Notes under the pieces: generated by a model | What the model saw: the letters and a program-made list of their open reading frames with translations, nothing else | Database searches by the model: none | What the model was told of the DNA's origin: nothing | Assembly: GCA_017431005.1 (NCBI GenBank) | Contig: JAFRLY010000022.1 | Coordinates: forward strand, 1-63,215 | Origin: Clostridia bacterium | Lineage (GTDB): Bacteria > Bacillota > Clostridia > Christensenellales > Aristaeellaceae | DNA: 63,215 bases | Direction of reading: 5' to 3' | Made by a program: the position numbers and the translations under genes | In this document: positions 25,892-33,430 of the stretch, piece by piece | How the letters are laid out: each line of letters opens with the position of its first letter | Position numbering within the stretch: the stretch's first letter is position 1

Positions 25892-27271
25892 ATGCAGAAT
25901 CATTCCGGCGCTTACCGGTCCCAGTATGACCGGATGACGAAAGAATCCATTACGAAACTGATCGCCGTACTCTCCGTGCCCACCATTCTCAGCATGCTTG
26001 TCACGAACATCTATAATCTTGTGGACACCGCCTTTGTCGGCCGTCTGGGTACCAGCCAGAGCGGCGCTGTCGGCGTCATCTTTGGTTATATGTCCATTAT
26101 TCAGGCTGTTGGGTTTATGTTCGGTCAGGGCGCGGGCAGTATTTCAGCCAGGCTGCTCGGAGCGAAGGATGAAACCAGAGCCTCCCGGATTGCTTCAACA
26201 GGAATCCTTTGTTCATTCGGTTTCGGCGTGCTGATGAGCCTGGTCACCCTGCCTCTTCTTGACAGAATTATTCTCTGGCTGGGCAGTACCGAAACCATCG
26301 CTCCCTATGCAAGGCAGTATCTGACCTGGATTCTGATTGCTGCTCCCGCCATGACTGGCGGATATACGCTGAACAACCTGCTGCGTTTTGAGGGGAAGGC
26401 TTCCCTGGGAATGATCGGTCTGATGACCGGTGCCATTCTGAACATTGTGCTGGATCCGCTGCTGATGTTTGTTCTGAATCTCGGCATCGCCGGCGCGGCC
26501 ATGGCTACCGCTTTCAGCCAGATTGTATCCTTCCTGATTCTGCTGAGCATGTTTCTGCGGCGCAAGGTGACGATTCAGCTTTCCCTCCGTCATGTGGATC
26601 TTAGGCCGAAAACCGTCGGCAACATCATTACAACCGGTTTCCCCAGCATGGTCCGGCAGGTGCTGAACAGTGTCGCTACCATTCTGCTGAACAGTAACGC
26701 CTCCGTTTTCGGCGATGAGGCCGTCGCCGCCATGAGTATCGTCTCCAGAATCTCCTTTTTTGTCTTTGCACTGGCATTAGGCATCGGGCAGGGCTTTCAG
26801 CCTGTCTGCGCTTATAATTTCGGCGCGAAAAAATATGCGCGCCTGCGCAGCGCTTTCTGGACAACTGTCATGATGGCGGAGGCGATCCTGATTCTGATGT
26901 CGGCGGTCGGACTGGTATTTTCCGATCAGCTGGTTGCCGTTTTCCGGAACGATCCGCGGGTCATTGAAATCGGAACCCGGGCGCTGAAGCTGCAGCTGCT
27001 GACGCTTCTTTTTCTGCCCTTTACCATGGCGGTGGAAATGCTTTATCAAAGCACGGGAAACCGGCTGGGTGCTTCCCTGCTCTCCTCCGCCCGCAGCGGT
27101 CTGTTCTTTATTCCTTCCCTGCTGATCCTTTCCGCGATCCGGGGCCTGGCCGGCATTCAGGAGGCGCAGCCTCTGGCCTATGTGCTTTCCTTTCCGCTGG
27201 CATTATACTATGCGCTCCGGCTGATCAGACGTTTCCCGAAAGAAGATTATCCGGATCCGGTAACAGCCTGA
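25892..27271 (+). CDS. MATE family efflux transporter
   Basis: 459 residues and twelve predicted membrane helices in two similar six-helix bundles, the normal MATE size. Helix 1 is IAVLSVPTILSMLVTNIYNLVDTAFVGRLGT, with the family's conserved LVDTAFVGR region, and the second half opens with NIITTGFPSMVRQVLNSVATILLN. It should export cationic drugs or metabolites in exchange for Na+ or H+. CAGGAGGAACC lies just ahead of the ATG. Unlike the second MATE gene in this window (33431), it has no C-terminal extension. Confidence 0.92.
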   Translation: MQNHSGAYRSQYDRMTKESITKLIAVLSVPTILSMLVTNIYNLVDTAFVGRLGTSQSGAVGVIFGYMSIIQAVGFMFGQGAGSISARLLGAKDETRASRIASTGILCSFGFGVLMSLVTLPLLDRIILWLGSTETIAPYARQYLTWILIAAPAMTGGYTLNNLLRFEGKASLGMIGLMTGAILNIVLDPLLMFVLNLGIAGAAMATAFSQIVSFLILLSMFLRRKVTIQLSLRHVDLRPKTVGNIITTGFPSMVRQVLNSVATILLNSNASVFGDEAVAAMSIVSRISFFVFALALGIGQGFQPVCAYNFGAKKYARLRSAFWTTVMMAEAILILMSAVGLVFSDQLVAVFRNDPRVIEIGTRALKLQLLTLLFLPFTMAVEMLYQSTGNRLGASLLSSARSGLFFIPSLLILSAIRGLAGIQEAQPLAYVLSFPLALYYALRLIRRFPKEDYPDPVTA

Positions 27272-27338
27272 TTTCCTCCCGTTCCGGACTGTCTCTCCCG
27301 ATACTGCTCTGTAATTTCAACCGACAAGGAGGTCTCTT

Positions 27339-28154
27339 ATGCAAACGGATAAAATTGTCAGCTTTCTGGACAGTCTCGTCGGCGCTGTCAAAACGCAGGG
27401 CGTGAGGCTCCTGGGCGGTCTGATCGTCCTGATCGTCGGCTTCTTCCTGGTGCACTGGATTCTGGTCTTTATGGAAAAGAACAGCCGGTTTGTCAGAATG
27501 GAGTCAACCCTGAAGGGATTCCTGCTGAATCTGACAAGGCTGCTGCTCCGGATCATTGTGATACTGACTGCCGCCACAGTCATGGGCATTCCCATGACCA
27601 GTTTCATCACACTGCTCGCCTCCGCCGGAGTTGCGATCAGTCTTGCCCTGCAGGGAGCCCTCAGCAACTTCGTCGGCGGTATGACCATTCTGCTGCTGAA
27701 GCCGTTCAAGGCCGGTGATTATATTAAAATCGGCGATACGGAAGGAACCGTGCAGAGTATCGGTGTCTTCTATACGGAGCTGGCGTCCCCGGACAACCGC
27801 CATATTTCCATGCCCAACAGCAATCTGACCAATACTGCTATCGTTAATTTCACCCGCGAAGGTACCCGGCGTCTGGATGTCTTTTTCGGTGTCAGCTATC
27901 AGACGGATCTGGATCAGGCCATTCAGGTTCTGAGCGGAGTGATTGCGGAAACATCCGGCATTCTTTCCGATCCTGCTCCGGTTGTGAAGCTTTCCGAATG
28001 CGGCGACAGCAGTCTCCGCTTCATGATACGCGTATGGACGAAAACCTCCGACTACTGGACTGTCAACTGGGACCTCATCGAAGGCGGAAAGCGCGCGCTG
28101 GACAAAGCAGGTATAGAGATTCCTTACCCGCAGATGGATGTTCATGTAAAATAA
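27339..28154 (+). CDS. mscS: Small-conductance mechanosensitive channel, MscS family
   Basis: 271 residues, close to E. coli MscS. Three hydrophobic segments lead into the pore helix (SAGVAISLALQGALSNFVGG, residues ~88-107, with the Gly/Ala packing of TM3) and the cytoplasmic beta domain (FKAGDYIKIGDTEGTVQSIGVFYTEL). The membrane-tension-gated pore releases solutes on osmotic downshift. AAGGAGG lies 8 bases before the ATG. It follows the MATE gene by 67 bases and may be co-transcribed with it. Confidence 0.94.
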   Translation: MQTDKIVSFLDSLVGAVKTQGVRLLGGLIVLIVGFFLVHWILVFMEKNSRFVRMESTLKGFLLNLTRLLLRIIVILTAATVMGIPMTSFITLLASAGVAISLALQGALSNFVGGMTILLLKPFKAGDYIKIGDTEGTVQSIGVFYTELASPDNRHISMPNSNLTNTAIVNFTREGTRRLDVFFGVSYQTDLDQAIQVLSGVIAETSGILSDPAPVVKLSECGDSSLRFMIRVWTKTSDYWTVNWDLIEGGKRALDKAGIEIPYPQMDVHVK

Positions 28155-28355
28155 ACATCTATTTTTCTGTCAGAAGTCTTTTTTCATGTTATATTTTTCT
28201 TTTTCAACCATGTATTTTTATTCTGAAAAGGATATACTGCAGATAAAGAGGCGTAAATGGATTTTCATCTTTGCCTCTTCTTCCGGTACACATATGTCAG
28301 GTAATTCCTATGGTACGGTTTCTGAATTGTACATGTTACAGGAAAGGAGTTTCCC

Positions 28356-28598
28356 ATGAGGTGGAATAAGAAGACAGTCATCGGCCTGATCATGGTCATT
28401 CTCGGCGTATTGCTGGCAGTGTTTGTGATCCAGTCCATCGACGCCAACATCCCGCATACCGGTCGATGGGCTGGTAAAATCACTCAGTATCGTCAGCCCT
28501 TCTACGGCCATGGTATCATGGTGATCTGGCTCTTCCTGCTGGCGGCAATACTATTCCTGACCGGCTTAGTCCTGTTCTTTATCGGAAAAAATGACTGA
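28356..28598 (+). CDS. Small two-helix membrane protein
   Basis: 80 residues with two clear transmembrane helices (TVIGLIMVILGVLLAVFVIQSI, residues ~7-28, and IMVIWLFLLAAILFLTGLVLFFI, ~54-76) and a short extracytoplasmic loop. GGAAAGGAG precedes the ATG. No family is recognised. It is followed by another small membrane protein, and the two share the terminator at 28923. Confidence 0.65.
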   Translation: MRWNKKTVIGLIMVILGVLLAVFVIQSIDANIPHTGRWAGKITQYRQPFYGHGIMVIWLFLLAAILFLTGLVLFFIGKND

Positions 28599-28675
28599 GG
28601 TCTTCCCGCAGAATGGCCGCTTTCCTCATGTGGAGATCAGAACCCATGAAAGTATGAAAAAAAGGAGAAGTTCAG

Positions 28676-28864
28676 TTGAAAACAAACAGAAGCGCGGGAG
28701 GCTGGCTTCCCTTCATGCATAAAGATGACCCATTGGTTCCCGGACAAAAAGACGACAATGTCTTTTCAAAAGAAGGAATCATCGTCTTCATTGTGATATT
28801 GGTGGTACTGATCGTTGTCGGGATGATCGGTTCGCATTTTTTCGGTCCGCACCCGAAAACATAA
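28676..28864 (+). CDS. Small single-helix membrane protein
   Basis: 62 residues from a TTG (28676) with AAAGGAG 9 bases upstream; an ATG 23 bases earlier is in another frame and gives only a short product. A polar N-terminus with HKDDPLVPGQKDDNVF is followed by one membrane helix (IIVFIVILVVLIVVGMIGS) and a short tail FFGPHPKT. No known family. Confidence 0.55.
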   Translation: MKTNRSAGGWLPFMHKDDPLVPGQKDDNVFSKEGIIVFIVILVVLIVVGMIGSHFFGPHPKT

Positions 28865-28922
28865 AGAATCAGGTTTGGCCTGTTTTCTCAGAGCAATGTG
28901 TCCCGGATAATCCCGAAATACA

Positions 28923-28973
28923 AACGGCTTCAGAACTGCGATATTGCGGTGCTGAAGCCGTTCTCATTTTTTC
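28923..28973 (+). terminator. Rho-independent terminator
   Basis: AACGGCTTCAG (28923-28933) pairs perfectly with CTGAAGCCGTT (28952-28962), followed by CTCATTTTTTC. Confidence 0.7.
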
Positions 28974-28981
28974 TTTATCTG

Positions 28982-29260
28982 TCAGTCATCTATCAGAATG
29001 ACATTGACATAACTGGTCAGATAAGTCTTCCCGTCTATCGTCACCTGTACCACGTCTGAATCCGCGTAATCAGTCCAGGAGGACACCTTTCCTTCTATAT
29101 ATTCGCCGTTCGGCAGCGTGATATATGCCCTGTCGAAACGGTTCTTCAGGTCTACCAGCTGGCGGTTTCCGTGCGTCGCTTCCCAGAACAGGAAAACACC
29201 TCCGATCAGAATCACGAGAATAACAATCAGGATCGTCCAGCCTTTTGCTTTTTTGTTCAT
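28982..29260 (-). CDS. Small anchored protein of unknown function
   Basis: 92 residues. One N-terminal transmembrane helix (GWTILIVILVILIGGVFLFW) is followed by an extracytoplasmic beta-rich domain (AYITLPNGEYIEGKVSSW...VVQVTIDGKTYLTSYVNVILI) that looks like a small SH3-like barrel. CGGAGGG lies 7 bases before the ATG. No family name can be given. It lies 51 bases past the next minus-strand gene, so the two may form an operon. Confidence 0.6.
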   Translation of the reverse strand: MNKKAKGWTILIVILVILIGGVFLFWEATHGNRQLVDLKNRFDRAYITLPNGEYIEGKVSSWTDYADSDVVQVTIDGKTYLTSYVNVILIDD

Positions 29261-29311
29261 TACCAGTCCCTCCGTATTTTTTACAGATCATCTGCTGTGT
29301 TTTGCCGCAGT

Positions 29312-29806
29312 TCAGAAAAACCTGAGGGCAGGAAAGGATAGCGCCATCAGCATGTACCCTTCCGGAACGTCCTCGAAAAACAGCGTTCTGAAAAACGGTT
29401 CCGTCTCCAGCTCTCCGGTAACCGGCATCCAGTCCGCCTCGCCGATCCGCTCCGTCAGAGCCGTAACCGGCATGCCCTGCTGCCCGAAAAGATATTTCCC
29501 GTCCCGTATTTCCACGCGGACTGAATCCTCTCCGGCCCGGACCTGATAAAGCCCCGGCTCCCAGTATATCAGGCGGTACATTTCCCGCCCTGTTACATTG
29601 TCCCTGACGCGTCTGCTGGTACCCGGAACGACAGTATTGTCCATATCAAAGCGGCTGAACCACTGATTGGACTGACTGAAAATATTCACCGGGGATGCCG
29701 GCATTACAGGGGACCGGACATAGCCGAACTGCTCATGCTCCGGGGTGTAGAAATCATAGCCCCAGACGCCGGTAGCGGATCTGCGGAAAGTCAGAATCTC
29801 GGCCAT
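29312..29806 (-). CDS. Hypothetical protein, 164 residues
   Basis: A beta-rich soluble protein without signal or membrane segments (for example REMYRLIYWEPGLYQVRAGEDSVRVEIRDGKYLFGQ, given here in part). The pattern of repeated short strands with a central Trp/Tyr-rich region is reminiscent of tubby/LURP-one-like barrels, but this is only an impression. AAGGGGTGAG precedes the ATG. Function unknown. Confidence 0.6.
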   Translation of the reverse strand: MAEILTFRRSATGVWGYDFYTPEHEQFGYVRSPVMPASPVNIFSQSNQWFSRFDMDNTVVPGTSRRVRDNVTGREMYRLIYWEPGLYQVRAGEDSVRVEIRDGKYLFGQQGMPVTALTERIGEADWMPVTGELETEPFFRTLFFEDVPEGYMLMALSFPALRFF

Positions 29807-29932
29807 GTTCTCTCACCCCTTCATTGTGTTCTGATAAATATTATACATAAAAATATGCTTATGAGAAGAGCGCCGCTTGTTCAGGGTGCAGGCTTCTTTC
29901 GGTTCGTTCTGTTTTTATCGTATTCCATACGG

Positions 29933-30895
29933 TCATGTGTCAGTAAAGGAGCGCAGCCTGCTGATCTGTTCGGTATTCAGCACAGCGTCCCCGGCATTTT
30001 TGAGTGACAGGATATGCTCAATCCTGCTGGCCCCGGCCAGGGCAAAAGTCGGAAATGGCTGGCTGGTCAGAAAACTCAGCGCAATGGATTGAATATCCAG
30101 TCCGGTCTCCTGCTGTATTTTCTTCATCCGGGCATAAATTGCAAGATTTTCCGGGCAAAGATACTGTTTTTTCAGGCCATCCGGAAGATTTTCAGGGCTG
30201 TTTTTATCCAGCCTGGTGAAAAAGCCGCGGGCCTGAGAGGAAAAACAGCAGCAAACCATTCCGGTTTTCAGATGCATGCAGTACATTTCATTATCCATGG
30301 TTACAAGCGTCTGGTCCGCAAACGACGCCTGCACAGCCAGACTGAACTGCGGCTGATTGGCGGACAGCGGCGTCAGCCCGTGTCCTCTGGAAAATGTGAG
30401 CGCTTCCATGATTCTGGCCGGACGCCAGTTGGAAACACCGATCATCCGTGTTGTTCCATCATCAATGAGGGTTTGCAGGGACTCCATGATTTCACCGACA
30501 GGACGGCTTATGTCATCCCTGTGAAGCCAATAGATATCAACATGATCCGTCTGCAGGTTTTCCAGGCTTTCTGCCAAATCGTTCCGGATATTTTCCCGGC
30601 TCAGTCTGCTCCTGTGCATATCTGTGAGCGGCGGATGTCCCCCTTTCGTACTGACGAATATCTGATCACGGCAATGCCTGTCTGACATCCATCTGCCGAT
30701 CACCTTTTCGCTTTCACCGTTCCTGGGAGTCACAAAATCCCCATACACCCGGGCGGTATCAATGAAATTGCCCCCAAGCTCTGTATATGTATCCATGAAT
30801 TCTCTTGCAAGACTCTCAGGGCATTTCCCGCCGAATTCGCTGCTGCCCAGTCCAATCACCGATACTTCCCGGCTTCCAAATCTTTGCTTTCTCAT
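29933..30895 (-). CDS. Aldo/keto reductase
   Basis: 320 residues of an (alpha/beta)8 barrel with the NADPH-dependent oxidoreductase signatures. The catalytic tetrad can be traced as Asp and Tyr in NFIDTARVYGD, Lys in FVSTKGG and His in YWLHRDD. The cofactor region is in ALSFLTSQPFPTFALAGASRIEHI near the C-terminus. It reduces an aldehyde or ketone; the substrate is unknown. The start lies only 2 bases from a GGAG. A single gene, divergent from the tRNA-Ser pair. Confidence 0.9.
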   Translation of the reverse strand: MRKQRFGSREVSVIGLGSSEFGGKCPESLAREFMDTYTELGGNFIDTARVYGDFVTPRNGESEKVIGRWMSDRHCRDQIFVSTKGGHPPLTDMHRSRLSRENIRNDLAESLENLQTDHVDIYWLHRDDISRPVGEIMESLQTLIDDGTTRMIGVSNWRPARIMEALTFSRGHGLTPLSANQPQFSLAVQASFADQTLVTMDNEMYCMHLKTGMVCCCFSSQARGFFTRLDKNSPENLPDGLKKQYLCPENLAIYARMKKIQQETGLDIQSIALSFLTSQPFPTFALAGASRIEHILSLKNAGDAVLNTEQISRLRSFTDT

Positions 30896-31064
30896 TCTCC
30901 GCTGCCCTGCTTTCAGATTAAGTGATCAGATCACCGGATTCTCGTTCTGTCTGCTATAAATTTGACAGTCCCGGCTTTTTCTCCTGCATCGGTCTCGCCT
31001 GGGTATGGATATCCCTGTTGCTTTCCGGCGTATACAGTCAGCGTCATATAAATCAAAAAAGATC

Positions 31065-31093
31065 TTGACTCAGATCGAAAGCCGTGATAATAT
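31065..31093 (+). promoter_or_regulatory. Sigma-A promoter of the tRNA-Ser pair
   Basis: TTGACT (31065-31070), 17 bases, TAATAT (31088-31093), 19 bases before the first tRNA. Confidence 0.7.
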
Positions 31094-31112
31094 ATTCGGG
31101 CTGGTTGAACCT

Positions 31113-31201
31113 GGAGCGATGGCCGAGCGGTTGAAGGCGCTGGTCTTGAAAACCAGTGATACCGAAAGGTACCGGGGGTTCGAATCCCTCTCGCTCCGCC
31201 A
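31113..31201 (+). tRNA. tRNA-Ser (anticodon TGA)
   Basis: Class II tRNA with a long variable arm (GATACCGAAAGGTACC). Acceptor GGAGCGA/TCGCTCC, anticodon stem CTGGT/ACCAG with loop CTTGAAA (TGA), T-arm GGGGG-TTCGAAT-CCCTC. CCA is encoded. It is followed 9 bases later by a second serine tRNA. Confidence 0.95.
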
Positions 31202-31210
31202 ACCGACCCT

Positions 31211-31298
31211 GGAGAAGTACCCAAGTGGCCGAAGGGGCTCCCCTGCTAAGGGAGTAGTGTCAGTGATGGCAGCCCGGGTTCAAATCCCGGCTTCTCCG
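31211..31298 (+). tRNA. tRNA-Ser (anticodon GCT)
   Basis: Acceptor GGAGAAG/CTTCTCC, anticodon stem CTCCC/GGGAG with loop CTGCTAA (GCT), long variable arm, T-loop TTCAAAT. G73 is followed by CGT, so CCA is not encoded and must be added after RNase Z processing. Confidence 0.95.
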
Positions 31299-31302
31299 CG
31301 TT

Positions 31303-31340
31303 AAAACCCTAGGAAAATCAACGTTCCTAGGGTTTTATGT
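31303..31340 (+). terminator. Terminator of the tRNA-Ser pair
   Basis: AAAACCCTAGGAA (31303-31315) pairs with TTCCTAGGGTTTT (31324-31336), followed by ATGTTTG. Confidence 0.75.
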
Positions 31341-31432
31341 TTGCCAATTTGGCAATAACTCTCCAATAGAAATTCAAACGATAAAAGAAGTTTTTGAATT
31401 TAGCTTTGCAGGAACAAGGAGGGAGTTCCCGG

Positions 31433-32263
31433 ATGAAACACAGAGTCTTCGCCATGATGCTCGTATGCAGCCTGATTGCTGCTGCGTTCTGTTCCGTTGC
31501 AGCTGAGGAGAAAGTGACGACCCGGTCTTTGATTGAACGGATCGTTGTATCCTATGCCGCTGACCAGACCAGGGATGAGGAGGCATTGTCCATCCTGTAC
31601 TCCATTGATTCGTCTCTCGGTGAAAAGTGGTCGCACATCATGGACCTTTGGGAAGCTCCGGTTCTTGTGAATGATTCTCTTCCGGATTCGCTGATGCCGG
31701 ATGATTCGCTTTGTCTGGTTGCACTCGGTTTCCAGCTGAACCCGGACGGAACGATGCGGGACGAACTGATTGAACGGCTGAAAGTACTGCTCCGGGCATC
31801 GGAGCAATACCCAAACGCGACCATCATCTGCACAGGAGGAGGCACAGCCGCGGACAATCCGTCTGCAACAGAGGCTGGCCGGATGGCGGAATGGCTGATA
31901 TCGCAGGGTGTTGATTCCGCGAGGGTGATTGTCGAGGATCATTCTGTGACAACTGCTCAGAATGCCCTTTTTACCTTCGATATTCTGGAAGAGCAGTATC
32001 CGCAGGTAAAGCAGATCGCCATCATCTCCAGCGATTATCACATCGCCACAGGAGCCCTGCTGTTTGGGGCAGAAGCAATTCTGCGGGACAGCTCGATAGA
32101 AGTCGTCAGCAATGCTGCGTGGCATGCGCCTGGCGGTACGCTCTCCACCATGTTCCAGGCCGGAGCGCTGATTGAACTGTCCGGGAATGTGGAAACAGCC
32201 TTTGCGATCTATTATGAAACCTATGACATTCACGAGCTGCCTCCCCTGCATAAAGATCCATGA
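31433..32263 (+). CDS. Exported DUF218 / YdcF-like protein
   Basis: 276 residues from the ATG at 31433 (AAGGAGG 10 bases upstream). It begins with a signal peptide (VFAMMLVCSLIAAAFCSVAA, cleavage near residue 24). The DUF218 (ElyC/SanA/YdcF) domain covers ~residues 95-260. Its conserved points are LVALGFQLNPDGTM, IICTGGGTAADNPSATEAGRM and VTTAQNALFTFD, then SSDYHIATGALLF. Family members are linked to envelope biogenesis; the biochemical activity is unsettled. The preceding ~70 residues are an unassigned helical region. A monocistronic gene with a terminator 40 bases later. Confidence 0.88.
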   Translation: MKHRVFAMMLVCSLIAAAFCSVAAEEKVTTRSLIERIVVSYAADQTRDEEALSILYSIDSSLGEKWSHIMDLWEAPVLVNDSLPDSLMPDDSLCLVALGFQLNPDGTMRDELIERLKVLLRASEQYPNATIICTGGGTAADNPSATEAGRMAEWLISQGVDSARVIVEDHSVTTAQNALFTFDILEEQYPQVKQIAIISSDYHIATGALLFGAEAILRDSSIEVVSNAAWHAPGGTLSTMFQAGALIELSGNVETAFAIYYETYDIHELPPLHKDP

Positions 32264-32301
32264 CAGGATGATGAAAAAGAACCGGGAGTTAATCGTATTA
32301 T

Positions 32302-32338
32302 GAGCATCACCAGAGCCGCGCTTTGGTGATGCTTTTTT
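32302..32338 (+). terminator. Terminator of the DUF218 gene
   Basis: GCATCACCA pairs with TGGTGATGC around an 11-base loop, then TTTTTTCTG. Confidence 0.75.
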
Positions 32339-32564
32339 CTGTCATACAGGCAATTAAATCGCCTGCATTCCCGCCTTGGGGTGTAGAGGCAGAAATCACT
32401 TTGGCAAACAAACAGAAAAGCTTTCTTTTATGTATACTGTATACGTTTTAAATTTACTGCCACCTTCCGTTGAAATGCGTATTAACAGGTGTCAGGCCGA
32501 TGAGGCCCGGCAGAAGAAAGAGCAAGCCCCAAACTGATAGGGCTTTGAAAGGAAGGTAAAGAAA
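32339..32564 (+). promoter_or_regulatory. Leader region of the secreted protein / GG-peptide pair
   Basis: No gene is seen. A dyad GTATACTGTATAC (32432-32444) resembles a dimeric repressor site of the GntR kind. Further on, AAGCCC/GGGCTT (about 32524-32545) and GGCC-GATGA-GGCC (about 32495-32507) can fold just ahead of the ribosome binding site AAAGGAAGG. No standard riboswitch consensus was found, and no convincing -35/-10 pair. Confidence 0.35.
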
Positions 32565-32903
32565 ATGAAGAAGCTGGTAAGTATCGTAACTGTGATCCTG
32601 ATGGTCCTGGGGCTGATGATCCCCGCGTTTGCCGGTGCCGAACAGGTAATTACCACGACAAGCATCCTGGAGGACGGAACCAAGCTCATTCGCATTGAGC
32701 ATCTGCTCCCGCTGGGAGACCGCAAAATCGGCCGCCTGAGCGTCCGTAATGAGAACGGTGCCCAGTATGTGGAAGAGTACAAGCTGATGCCCTGCGAAGA
32801 GTGGGAGGATGAAGACGGATACATCTACCACAGGGACAACATCAACCGGACCGTTATGGTCTATATGTGCAACGGCCTGCTGGTCGCTGAATACAGTTTC
32901 TGA
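32565..32903 (+). CDS. Small secreted protein of unknown function
   Basis: 112 residues: a signal peptide (KLVSIVTVILMVLGLMIPAFAGA, cleavage near residue 24) and an ~88-residue beta-rich mature part (KLIRIEHLLPLGDRKIGRLSVRN...). It has just two cysteines (CEEW and YMCNGLL), which could form a disulfide. GAAAGGAAGG precedes the ATG. It lies 49 bases upstream of the GG-leader peptide gene, which shares its transcript. No family is recognised. Confidence 0.65.
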   Translation: MKKLVSIVTVILMVLGLMIPAFAGAEQVITTTSILEDGTKLIRIEHLLPLGDRKIGRLSVRNENGAQYVEEYKLMPCEEWEDEDGYIYHRDNINRTVMVYMCNGLLVAEYSF

Positions 32904-32952
32904 TTAAATATACAAAGTTGAGCTCAATAAAAAGAAAATCCGGGAGGAAAAA

Positions 32953-33144
32953 ATGATGAATACCACAGAAAAAAAGCTGAACAAAAAAGAACTGCAGCAT
33001 GTGGCCGGCGGTGTATATGAAGATACCCCCCATTGTCCCGTGTGTCATAGCAGGAATCTGCAGCTGGTCGGACCGGCAGACATCGGCACCCCTCCATGCT
33101 ATCGCTGCAAATCCTGCGAATATGAGTGGATGATGGCGCTGTAA
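32953..33144 (+). CDS. Double-glycine leader peptide with a zinc-ribbon core
   Basis: 63 residues (a second ATG at 32956 is equally usable; CGGGAGG upstream). Residues 1-20 end in LNKKELQHVAGG, the ELxxVxGG pattern recognised by C39-type peptidase exporters of bacteriocins and pheromones. The 43-residue core contains CPVC (C28, C31) and CYRCKSC (C49, C52, C55) followed by EYEW, the layout of a small zinc ribbon. Such leaders normally precede bacteriocin or RiPP cores; a zinc-ribbon core is unexpected. No C39 peptidase, modification enzyme or immunity gene is recognisable next to it; the neighbours are a secreted protein and a MATE-ATPase fusion. Leader recognition is from the motif; the function is unknown. 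Confidence 0.7.
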   Translation: MMNTTEKKLNKKELQHVAGGVYEDTPHCPVCHSRNLQLVGPADIGTPPCYRCKSCEYEWMMAL

Positions 33145-33210
33145 GCACAAAAGCCTTCAGAATACAGAAATCATCCTGCCCGTGCAATGCCGTAAAAAAT
33201 AAAGATAAGA

Positions 33211-33256
33211 CCCGGAAACCGGAATGAACGCTGCTCCGGTTTCCGGGCCTCTTTTC
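33211..33256 (+). terminator. Terminator of the GG-peptide transcript
   Basis: CCCGGAAACCGGA (33211-33223) pairs perfectly with TCCGGTTTCCGGG (33235-33247), followed by CCTCTTTTC. Confidence 0.75.
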
Positions 33257-33430
33257 GTTTCCATAACAGCGAAAAAACGAGCTCTCCTCTGTAATTTGTA
33301 ATTTCTGATGCTTTGTGATAAAATCCGTTCATTAATTAGTTTCTTGTGTCATATTGAAAAACAAACGCCCTGTGCGGTCTGTCCATTCTGAAATATTACG
33401 TTAAATTTACCGTCCGGAAAAAGGAAGCTT

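Noticed and set aside
32495-32545. CCGATGAGGCC and ACTGATAGGG suggestive of a hammerhead ribozyme core
   Set aside because: The CUGAUGA...GAAA core is not met in the right order and the third stem cannot be formed.
32339-32564. Possible riboswitch in the leader of the secreted protein gene
   Set aside because: No match to the conserved cores of c-di-GMP, fluoride, preQ1, TPP or SAM classes that I could see.
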